Part shown: piece by piece, positions 1-5,078 of the stretch | Layout of the letters: every line of letters starts with the position of its first letter | How positions within the stretch are numbered: position 1 is the first letter of the stretch | Origin: Marinilabiliaceae bacterium | GTDB taxonomy: Bacteria; Bacteroidota; Bacteroidia; Bacteroidales; Marinilabiliaceae | Length of the DNA: 5,078 nucleotides | Direction of reading: 5' to 3' | Assembly: GCA_027010905.1 (NCBI GenBank) | Contig: JALVBA010000357.1 | Span: forward strand, 1 to 5,078 | The notes under the pieces: model-generated | What the model saw: the letters and a program-made list of their open reading frames with translations, nothing else | Told to the model about the DNA's origin: nothing | The model's database searches: none | Made by a program: the position numbers and the translations under genes

Positions 1-24
1 CATATAAACGTAACAGGAATATAG

Positions 25-1149
25 ATGTTAATAGGAATACTTAAAGAGCTGACTCCAGAAAACAGGGTCGCTATCCTTCCTGAGGCAGTGTCGGTACTCA
101 TTGCGCTAAATAGTGAAGTGATTGTTGAAAAAGATGCCGGGTTAAATGCTTTTGTATCTAATGATCAATATGAAAAATCCGGGGCAAAAATTGTTTCAAG
201 AGACGATATTTATGAAAAGTCGGATCTTATACTGAAGGTCAATGTACCACAGGAAGATGAGATTAAGAGTTTGAAACCGAATCAGGTAATTGTGGGAACA
301 CTAAACCCACTCACAAATAAAACACTGGTTTCGCTTCTTAATGATAATGGTGTTACAGCATTCAGCCTTGATGCAATACCGAGGATAAGCAGGGCACAGG
401 CAATGGATGTACTCTCATCAATGGCAACAGTTGCAGGATACCGGGCTGTACTGGAAGCGGCTTTTAATCTTCCAACATTCTTCCCAATGTTCATGTCGGC
501 AGCAGGAACTATTAAGCCTGCAAAGGTGCTAATCCTTGGTGCCGGAGTTGCAGGACTTCAGGCTATCGCATCTGCACGTAAGCTTGGGGCGGTAGTTGAA
601 ACTTTTGATGTACGCTCTGCTGTAAAAGAGGAGGTGCAAAGTCTTGGTGCTACTTTTGTTGAAGTAGAGGGTGCCATTGATGATGCGAAAGCCGGAGGAT
701 ATGCCGTAGAGCAGAGTGAAGAGTTCAAGAAGAAACAGACTGAACTGATACAACAACATGCTCTAAGGTCGGATGTGGTAATCTGTACAGCCCAGATTCC
801 GGGTCGTAAGGCTCCACTGCTTATCACAAAAGAGACTGTGCAGAATATGAAGCCGGGCTCTGTAATCATTGATCTTGCAGCATCAACAGGGGGCAACTGC
901 GAGCTCACCGAAAATAGTAAAACGGTTGTTGTAAACGGGGTTAAGATAATCGGTAATTCAGACTATCCCTCCGGAATGCCTGTAGATGCAAGTCGCATGT
1001 ATGGTAAGAATCTAATTAATTTCATAAAGCTCATTATTGATAAGGAGGGTAAGATGAACCTCAATTTTGAGGATGAGATTATTAAAGGAGCCTGTATCAC
1101 TCACGATAAGCAGATTGTTAACGAACGGGTGAAATCTCTGTTTGAATAG
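25..1149 (+). CDS. pntA: NAD(P)+ transhydrogenase, alpha-1 subunit (soluble NAD(H)-binding domain I)
   Basis: This is the cytoplasmic, peripheral domain I of the proton-pumping transhydrogenase; it binds NAD(H) and passes hydride to NADP+ held by the beta subunit. The 374-residue length fits the split alpha-1 form, which lacks the membrane helices fused to its C-terminus in E. coli PntA. Visible hallmarks are the N-terminal GILKE...ENRVAILPE segment shared with alanine dehydrogenase, and the RQD loop (R120, Q125, D128, S131) in a PRISRAQAMD stretch, matching R127/Q132/D135/S138 of the Rhodospirillum rubrum protein. Also present are the Rossmann fingerprint GAGVAG at 172-177, followed by D195 and R197, a GGYA mobile-loop tyrosine (Y226), and the CTAQIPGRKAP segment near 254-264. 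The start is fixed by an in-frame TAG immediately upstream of the ATG. An AGGA lies 6 bases before it. The gene is first in an operon with the alpha-2 gene 28 bases downstream; its promoter lies outside the window. Confidence 0.97.
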   Translation: MLIGILKELTPENRVAILPEAVSVLIALNSEVIVEKDAGLNAFVSNDQYEKSGAKIVSRDDIYEKSDLILKVNVPQEDEIKSLKPNQVIVGTLNPLTNKTLVSLLNDNGVTAFSLDAIPRISRAQAMDVLSSMATVAGYRAVLEAAFNLPTFFPMFMSAAGTIKPAKVLILGAGVAGLQAIASARKLGAVVETFDVRSAVKEEVQSLGATFVEVEGAIDDAKAGGYAVEQSEEFKKKQTELIQQHALRSDVVICTAQIPGRKAPLLITKETVQNMKPGSVIIDLAASTGGNCELTENSKTVVVNGVKIIGNSDYPSGMPVDASRMYGKNLINFIKLIIDKEGKMNLNFEDEIIKGACITHDKQIVNERVKSLFE

Positions 1150-1177
1150 TATAATCATTAAATAAAATTGAAAAGTT

Positions 1178-1489
1178 ATGGATAATATTTTAATATATTT
1201 TTATAGTTACAAGGAGGCAATTTTCATTATAGTGTTGTCAATATACCTTGGTATTGAAGTTATTTCGAATGTACCCTCTGTTCTGCACACACCACTTATG
1301 TCGGGTGCTAATGCTATTAGCGGAGTGATAATTATCGGTGGGATAATTCTTGTGGGACACAGTGACCTGTCGCACCTGTCATTACGATTAGTAATAGGGA
1401 TATTTGCGATACTGTTTGCCACACTGAATGTGGTGGGCGGATTTGCTGTTACCGACAGAATGCTGGAGATGTTTAAAAAGAAAAAATAG
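1178..1489 (+). CDS. pntAB: NAD(P)+ transhydrogenase, alpha-2 subunit (small membrane subunit)
   Basis: This small integral-membrane subunit supplies the alpha-side helices of membrane domain II, which form the proton channel together with the beta subunit. The 103 residues show three hydrophobic segments, roughly 13-31, 45-60 and 70-88, as expected for the family. The signature NVPSVLHTPLMSGANAISG (31-49) corresponds to the highly conserved HTPLMS..NAISG segment of all transhydrogenases, with H37 at the position of the conserved membrane histidine (E. coli alpha-His450). The C-terminal part, NVVGGFAVTDRMLEMFKKKK, is also typical and ends in four lysines on the cytoplasmic side. The gene lies 28 bases after the alpha-1 gene, following an A/T-rich leader without a Shine-Dalgarno sequence, and only 6 bases before pntB, so it is surely cotranscribed. 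It is in the same reading frame as pntB. The gene is also called pntA2 in organisms with the split arrangement. Confidence 0.96.
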   Translation: MDNILIYFYSYKEAIFIIVLSIYLGIEVISNVPSVLHTPLMSGANAISGVIIIGGIILVGHSDLSHLSLRLVIGIFAILFATLNVVGGFAVTDRMLEMFKKKK

Positions 1490-1495
1490 AGAACA

Positions 1496-2923
1496 ATGGA
1501 TGCGATTTTAACAACATACAACGGAGTTGAGTTTACCATAGGAGCTGCCATACTCGAGTTCAGTTACCTGCTAGCAGCAATACTGTTTGTGTACGGCTTA
1601 AAACTTCTGAGTCGTCCTGAGACTGCACGAAAAGGTAATTTTTGGGCAGCGGCGGGAATGGTGCTTGCGATGGTAACAACCATTTTGTTACATACTGATA
1701 CCGCCGGTAACTATATCCCTGGGGGAAATGCTATTGTAATAATTATCACAGTTGCTATCGGTTCAGTTATCGGACTGCTAATTTCTAAGAGAGTGAAGAT
1801 GACTGCCATGCCACAGTTGGTTTCTATTTTTAATGCCACCGGTGGCATTGCTTCTGCATTGGTAGGTCTTTTGGAATTTTCAAACCCCGGCAACGAGTCA
1901 CTGTTAGTTACTCTACTTGGACTGATTGTAGGCTCGGTAGCATTCAGCGGCAGTATGATTGCTTATGGTAAGTTAGACGGAAAGGTTGGTAATATTAGTG
2001 CCGGAATAATGAAATATGTAAACTTCATTATTCTTGCTGCTATTATTGGTCTCACAATATACATTATGTTCCAGCCCAACCCTCAAGATGTGAGTCTGAT
2101 GGTTTACATCCTGTTTGCAGCAGCTCTGGCATACGGAGTGCTGTTTGTTATGCCTATCGGGGGAGCCGATATGCCTGTGGTTATCTCACTGTTAAACTCT
2201 CTGACGGGTATTGCTGCTGCATTTGCTGGATTTATCTATAACAATCAGGCAATGATACTTGGCGGAATACTGGTTGGTGCAGCCGGCTCTATCCTCACTC
2301 TGCTTATGACTAAAGCGATGAATCGCTCTCTTATTAATGTGATTATCGGGGGCTTTGGTGGGGGAGGTGCTGCTACGGGAGATGAAGGCGGAATCTACAA
2401 GGAGATATCGGTATCTGATGCATCTATTCTTTTGGCATACTCGAAAAAGGTAGTTGTTGTTCCCGGTTACGGACTGGCTGTTGCTCAGGCTCAGCATACT
2501 GTGCACGAACTGGAGAAGCTTTTGGAGGGCAAAGGTGTTTCGGTTAAATATGGGATACACCCTGTTGCCGGACGTATGCCCGGACACATGAATGTTCTGC
2601 TTGCCGAAGCGGATGTGTCGTACGATAAGCTGGTGGAGATGGATGAAATAAACAAGGAGATGGAGACAACTGATGTGATAATTGTTGTTGGTGCTAACGA
2701 TGTGGTTAACCCCTCTGCCAATGACCACCCGGGTAGCCCTATTTACGGCATGCCGGTTATCAATGCCGAAAAGGCGAAAAATGTGATAGTTATGAAACGC
2801 GGGATGGGTAAAGGTTATGCCGGCATTGAGAATCCGCTGTTCTTCCGAGATAATACACGTATGCTGTTTGGTAATGCAAAAGATTCATTGCAAAAACTGG
2901 TTAATGAGGTGAATACACTATAG
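1496..2923 (+). CDS. pntB: NAD(P)+ transhydrogenase, beta subunit
   Basis: PntB couples proton movement across the cytoplasmic membrane to NADPH formation. The N-terminal ~275 residues contain about nine hydrophobic helices (domain II), including VKMTAMPQLVSIFN (100-113) and GGADMPVVISLLNSLTG (222-238); D225 and N234 match E. coli beta-D213 and beta-N222. After a glycine-rich hinge (IIGGFGGGGAATG, 283-295) comes the soluble NADP(H)-binding domain III. It has the fingerprint GYGLAVA (324-330), GIHPVAGRMPGHMNVLLAEA (353-372), GANDVVNP (399-406) and KRGMGKGYAG (434-443), whose K434-R435 pair is expected to contact the 2'-phosphate of NADP. At 475 residues it is full length (E. coli PntB is about 462). 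One notable difference is N113, where E. coli has the functional beta-His91. It is the last gene of the pnt operon, and a hairpin follows the stop codon by about 30 bases. Confidence 0.97.
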   Translation: MDAILTTYNGVEFTIGAAILEFSYLLAAILFVYGLKLLSRPETARKGNFWAAAGMVLAMVTTILLHTDTAGNYIPGGNAIVIIITVAIGSVIGLLISKRVKMTAMPQLVSIFNATGGIASALVGLLEFSNPGNESLLVTLLGLIVGSVAFSGSMIAYGKLDGKVGNISAGIMKYVNFIILAAIIGLTIYIMFQPNPQDVSLMVYILFAAALAYGVLFVMPIGGADMPVVISLLNSLTGIAAAFAGFIYNNQAMILGGILVGAAGSILTLLMTKAMNRSLINVIIGGFGGGGAATGDEGGIYKEISVSDASILLAYSKKVVVVPGYGLAVAQAQHTVHELEKLLEGKGVSVKYGIHPVAGRMPGHMNVLLAEADVSYDKLVEMDEINKEMETTDVIIVVGANDVVNPSANDHPGSPIYGMPVINAEKAKNVIVMKRGMGKGYAGIENPLFFRDNTRMLFGNAKDSLQKLVNEVNTL

Positions 2924-2951
2924 CTGACCTAACGGTATGCTTTCATTAAAA

Positions 2952-2977
2952 AACCCCTAAAAATAGGGATTGATTTT
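2952..2977 (+). terminator. Probable intrinsic terminator of the pnt operon
   Basis: A short hairpin sits 28 bases after the pntB stop codon. The arms CCCTA (2955-2959) and TAGGG (2964-2968) enclose four A's. Beyond a C/A mismatch, two more A-T pairs (2952-2953 with 2970-2971) can extend it. It is preceded by an A-run and followed by a T-rich stretch ending in TTTT at 2974-2977. The stem is short, so termination may be partial. Its placement between two gene groups supports the call. Confidence 0.5.
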
Positions 2978-3000
2978 AGAGTTGGTATAAGATAGTTTTG
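2970..3000 (+). promoter_or_regulatory. Bacteroidota-type sigma-70 (SigABfr-like) promoter for the DUF438/DUF1858 operon
   Basis: TAGTTTTG at 2993-3000 is an exact match to the TAnnTTTG -7 element known from Bacteroides. A TTG at 2970-2972 lies 20 bases upstream, which suits the -33 element. Transcription would start near 3004-3007, giving a leader of about 20 bases that is almost entirely A/T before the ATG at 3026. The -33 element overlaps the 3' side of the preceding hairpin. Assignment is by consensus match only. Confidence 0.6.
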
Positions 3001-3025
3001 TATGAAAAATAAATAGAGAATAAAT

Positions 3026-4258
3026 ATGAGTGAATTGATAAATAATTCTGAAAATAGAAAGAGTCGGCTTAAAAAGTTGATATTAAAACTACATGATGGA
3101 GTGTCGGAGCAGAGTGTGAGAGGCGAGTTGCGAGAGAGCCTTAGTCAGATTCCTTATGGCGAAGTTGTTGAAGTAGAGCAGGAATTGATAAGTGAGGGGC
3201 TGCCCGAAGAGGAGGTGTTAAGGCTTTGCGATGCTCACTCGGCAGTGTTGCATGGAAACATAGATCTCTCGGCATCAAAGCAGATACCCGAAGGTCATCC
3301 TGTCGATATTATGCTGAACGAGAATAGGGAGCTCCGAAATGTGGCTACCGGAATTGATGCTGTTCTATCTGAGATATTGCAATACAAAAATGTCGATATT
3401 GAAGCTATGGTACTGAAACTTCGAGGTTTGTATAACAGTCTTTTTGATGTCGATAAACTGTACCGAAGAAAAGAGTATCTTCTGTTTCCTTTTATAGAGA
3501 ATCAGGGAATTACCGGACCTCCCAAAGTGATGTGGGGGAAACATGATGAGATAAGAGAGCAGATTAAGGGTAGTATTGAACTGCTGCAAACCGGGGGCAT
3601 TACACGTGATGAGCTGTTGGCTGCTGCTGAAATAGTGCTTACTCCCGCTTCGAAAGGTGTTGTTGAGATGACTCAAAAAGAGGAGGAGATACTATTCCCA
3701 ATGGCTCTCGACAAACTAACTGAGGCCGAGTGGTACGAAATAAGTAAGCAGTCGCTTGAGTTTGGTTTCTGCCTTTACGACCCACCTGTAGTGTGGCGTC
3801 CTGAGTGGGCTGATGAAGATATCCTGACCGAATTGAATTCGGAGGGAGGAAATGTGCAACTACCTTCAGGTGGTTTTTCGGCAGAGGAGCTCATGGCGGT
3901 GCTTAATGCCCTGCCTATTGATGTTACATTTGTTGATAAGGATGATAAGGTGAAATATTTCTCTCAGGGCGAGGAGAGGGTCTTTCAGCGAAACAGGGCT
4001 ATCCTGAACCGTGATGTTCGCTACTGCCATCCTCCGGCAAGTGCCCACATAGTAGACAAGATATTGGATGATTTTAAAAGTAACAGAAGTTCAAGAGCTC
4101 CTTTCTGGATTAATATGGGTGGTAAATTTATTCATATCGAATACTTTGCACTGCGTAATGAAGAGGGTGAATATCTCGGTACTCTTGAGGTATCACATGA
4201 TATTAACCGGTACAGAGAATTGGAGGGAGAGCAGAGAATTTTATCATATTCAAAATAG
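3026..4258 (+). CDS. DUF438 / hemerythrin-like / PAS domain protein
   Basis: A soluble 410-residue protein with no signal peptide or membrane segment, of normal length for this family. Domain order: DUF438 at about 13-82 (LKKLILKLHDG, then EVEQELISEGLP and RLCDAH with H71); a hemerythrin-like helical region at about 86-250, with candidate ligands H91 (EGHPV), E150 (YRRKEYLLFP), H173 (MWGKHDEIR) and E219/E220 (KEEEILFP); and a PAS domain at about 284-402 (LPIDVTFVDKDDKVKYFSQG, CHPP at 334-337, GEYLGTLEVSHDI). From memory, relatives have HYxRKE at the first metal-binding helix, whereas here it reads LYRRKE (L145), so one iron ligand may be missing. No kinase, cyclase or DNA-binding output domain is present, so any signal must pass to a partner. 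The start is supported by the family-typical MSELINN beginning and by the promoter 25 bases upstream. It is first in a two-gene operon. Sensing of O2, NO or redox state is an inference from the domains, not shown. Confidence 0.9.
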   Translation: MSELINNSENRKSRLKKLILKLHDGVSEQSVRGELRESLSQIPYGEVVEVEQELISEGLPEEEVLRLCDAHSAVLHGNIDLSASKQIPEGHPVDIMLNENRELRNVATGIDAVLSEILQYKNVDIEAMVLKLRGLYNSLFDVDKLYRRKEYLLFPFIENQGITGPPKVMWGKHDEIREQIKGSIELLQTGGITRDELLAAAEIVLTPASKGVVEMTQKEEEILFPMALDKLTEAEWYEISKQSLEFGFCLYDPPVVWRPEWADEDILTELNSEGGNVQLPSGGFSAEELMAVLNALPIDVTFVDKDDKVKYFSQGEERVFQRNRAILNRDVRYCHPPASAHIVDKILDDFKSNRSSRAPFWINMGGKFIHIEYFALRNEEGEYLGTLEVSHDINRYRELEGEQRILSYSK

Positions 4259-4260
4259 AT

Positions 4261-4782
4261 ATGGGAACAACGAAAATAATAATAACGCCTAAAACAAAGG
4301 TACAACAGCTTGTAGAGGAGTATCCTCAATTGGAGGATGAACTATTCACTTACGTACCGTCATTCAAGAAACTGGTGAACCCGGCACTTAGAAAAACGGT
4401 ATTTGGTGTTACCACCCTGCAACAGGTGGCAGCCATAGGAAACGTAAATGTAGAGGAGCTGATAAACAAGATGCGAAAAGAGGTAGGGCAGGACAATTTA
4501 ATAATAGAAAAAGATATGGGATATTCAACAGATAAACCTGAATGGTTTAGTGAAGATAAGATAGTAACAGAGTTTGATGTACGTGAGATACTGGCAGCCG
4601 GTGAGCATCCGGTCAATCAGGTTACATCGGAGGTGGTGAAACTAAATAGCGGTGATATCTACAAAGTAATAGCTCCATTTTTACCGGCTCCTATGATTGA
4701 TAAGGTCACAGCTCTCGGTTTTAAGCATTGGGTTGTTAATGAGTCGGATAATCTGTATATTATATTTTTCTGTAAAATATAG
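4261..4782 (+). CDS. DUF1858 - DUF2249 domain protein
   Basis: A soluble 173-residue protein with two small domains. Residues about 6-72 match DUF1858 (ITPKTKVQQLVEEYPQLED, then NPALRKTVFGVTTLQQVA), a helical domain also found at the N-terminus of ScdA/RIC-type di-iron repair proteins. Residues about 103-170 match DUF2249 (FDVREILAAGEHP, LNSGDIYKVIAPFLPAPMID, then GFKHW), a TusA/SirA-like fold. A polar linker (about 76-100) joins them. The only cysteine is C171, three residues from the end, so neither the CxxC pair seen in some DUF1858 proteins nor the TusA CxP site is available; simple thiol chemistry or persulfide transfer at those sites is therefore unlikely. The ATG lies 2 bases after the stop codon of the DUF438 gene, which implies cotranscription and probably translational coupling, and suggests that the two proteins work together. 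The molecular function is unknown; partner or adaptor of the DUF438/hemerythrin/PAS protein is a guess. Confidence 0.88.
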   Translation: MGTTKIIITPKTKVQQLVEEYPQLEDELFTYVPSFKKLVNPALRKTVFGVTTLQQVAAIGNVNVEELINKMRKEVGQDNLIIEKDMGYSTDKPEWFSEDKIVTEFDVREILAAGEHPVNQVTSEVVKLNSGDIYKVIAPFLPAPMIDKVTALGFKHWVVNESDNLYIIFFCKI

Positions 4783-4831
4783 GGATAGAGATATGGAAAT
4801 TTCAAATTTTGAACATTAATACGAAGATAGA

Positions 4832-4924
4832 ATGAAAGTAATAAATATTCATAAGATAATTATTAACCACCCAAAATAAAAAGCATTTGGAATACTTGTA
4901 ACTATATTCAAACTGTTAAAACAA
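4832..4924 (+). pseudogene. Possible decayed 5' end of a gene (speculative)
   Basis: A frame opens with MKVINIHKIIINHPK, stops at TAA (4877-4879), and if read through continues as KAFGILVTIFKLLKQ until a TGA at 4925. The beginning resembles, from memory, the N-termini of small SRPBCC-type proteins (MKVINIH...P.EKV), where a GAA codon in place of the TAA would restore the expected Glu. No continuation of such a protein is found in any frame downstream, so at most a short N-terminal fragment remains. The match is short and could be chance in A/T-rich DNA. Confidence 0.15.
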
Positions 4925-4993
4925 TGATTACATTCAAAAGATTTATAGAAACCCTTAAATCCGCAAGCGAATTTTAAAACATAAAGATAGGCA

Positions 4994-5022
4994 TTTGTGA
5001 CCACGTTATGAACTTAATTTTG
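4994..5022 (+). promoter_or_regulatory. Candidate Bacteroidota promoter pointing out of the window
   Basis: TAATTTTG at 5015-5022 matches TAnnTTTG. A TTTG at 4994-4997 could serve as the -33 element, although the 17-base spacing is shorter than the usual 19-21. An ATG at 5050 follows 27 bases downstream in an A/T-rich leader, closely mirroring the 25-base distance at the DUF438 promoter. In DNA this rich in A+T, a chance match is possible. Confidence 0.3.
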
Positions 5023-5049
5023 GATAAACTGTATAATCTGTTGAATAAA

Positions 5050-5078
5050 ATGAGCTATTTTTCCCTTCTGCCGAGGTG
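5050..5078 (+). CDS. Possible start of a gene cut by the window edge
   Basis: An ATG at 5050 opens a frame (MSYFSLLPR) that runs off the end. The same frame is open back to 4978 and contains another ATG at 5008 (MNLILDKLYNLLNKM...), so the true start could be either. G+C rises in the last 30 bases, as expected on entering coding sequence, and a candidate promoter lies just upstream of the 5050 start. Only nine residues are visible from that start, too few to assign a family. Confidence 0.25.

Larger units (their letters stand above)
4783..5078. other. A+T-rich spacer without a convincing complete gene
   Basis: After the DUF1858-DUF2249 gene the sequence drops to about 27% G+C (76 of 278 bases from 4801 to the end, by hand count). 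No ORF of useful length is present on either strand. It holds an 8-codon ORF at 4793-4819 (MEISNFEH), a 15-codon ORF at 4832-4879, a 17-codon ORF at 4924-4977 (MITFKRFIETLKSASEF) and an open frame from 4978 to the window edge. No strong hairpin terminator follows the operon. The stretch reads as a genuine intergenic region, possibly with gene remnants, leading to a gene beyond the edge. Confidence 0.6.

Noticed and set aside
558..908. Minus-strand open frame (116 codons) opposite pntA
   Set aside because: It overlaps the conserved NAD-binding part of pntA; its low-complexity Ser/Thr/Ala composition is typical of an antisense shadow.
25..1149. Alanine dehydrogenase as an alternative to PntA
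   Set aside because: The N-terminal fold is shared, but the adjacent alpha-2 and beta genes, the RQD loop and the mobile-loop GGYA identify transhydrogenase.
2192..2728. Long minus-strand open frame (178 codons) opposite pntB
   Set aside because: It lies wholly within pntB, whose domain motifs are unmistakable, and its translation shows no recognisable family features.
3002..3016. ATG with a 4-codon frame just after the -7 element
   Set aside because: It would begin at or before the expected transcription start and ends at once; the family-typical start is at 3026.
4801..4813. Small palindrome TTCAAA-T-TTTGAA after the second operon
   Set aside because: It is all but two pairs A-T, has almost no loop, and is not followed by a T-run, so it is not a credible terminator; it could only be an incidental repeat or a weak operator.
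4967..4978. CGCAAGCG-like hairpin followed by TTTT
   Set aside because: The stem is only three G-C pairs with a 2-base loop, too tight to form.

Overview
The window looks like chromosomal DNA from a member of the Bacteroidota, probably an anaerobic or microaerophilic Bacteroidales-type organism. This is inferred from several signs. Start codons mostly follow A/T-rich leaders with no clear Shine-Dalgarno sequence. There is an exact TAnnTTTG-type -7 element ahead of the fourth gene. The coding regions are moderately A+T-rich, while the spacer at the right end is much richer in A+T. The species cannot be read from the sequence.

Layout, all genes on the + strand. Positions 25-2923 hold a complete three-gene operon for the proton-translocating NAD(P)+ transhydrogenase in its split form: soluble NAD(H)-binding alpha-1, the small membrane subunit alpha-2, and the beta subunit carrying the remaining membrane helices and the NADP(H)-binding domain. 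Positions 2924-3025 are a compact spacer with a small hairpin (likely terminator) that runs into a Bacteroidota-type promoter. Positions 3026-4782 hold a second, tightly coupled two-gene operon: a DUF438 / hemerythrin-like / PAS protein, then a DUF1858-DUF2249 protein starting 2 bases after the first stop codon. Positions 4783-5078 carry no convincing complete gene. The stretch is about 27% G+C by hand count and contains a few very short ORFs, one of which may be a decayed gene start, plus a possible promoter leading out of the window.

How the genes fit together: the transhydrogenase uses the proton-motive force to move hydride from NADH to NADP+, supplying NADPH for biosynthesis and redox defence. 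The second operon encodes soluble proteins built from domains that in other proteins bind di-iron centres, small ligands or sulfur/redox partners. A role in sensing or responding to O2, NO or redox state is plausible but unproven. The two operons appear to be transcribed separately, so a functional link between them rests only on adjacency.

No mobile element, CRISPR array, tRNA or rRNA was found. The points most worth a second look are a probable loss of one iron-ligand histidine in the hemerythrin-like domain, the Asn that replaces the E. coli beta-His91 position in PntB, the overlapping terminator/promoter, and the A+T-rich right end.
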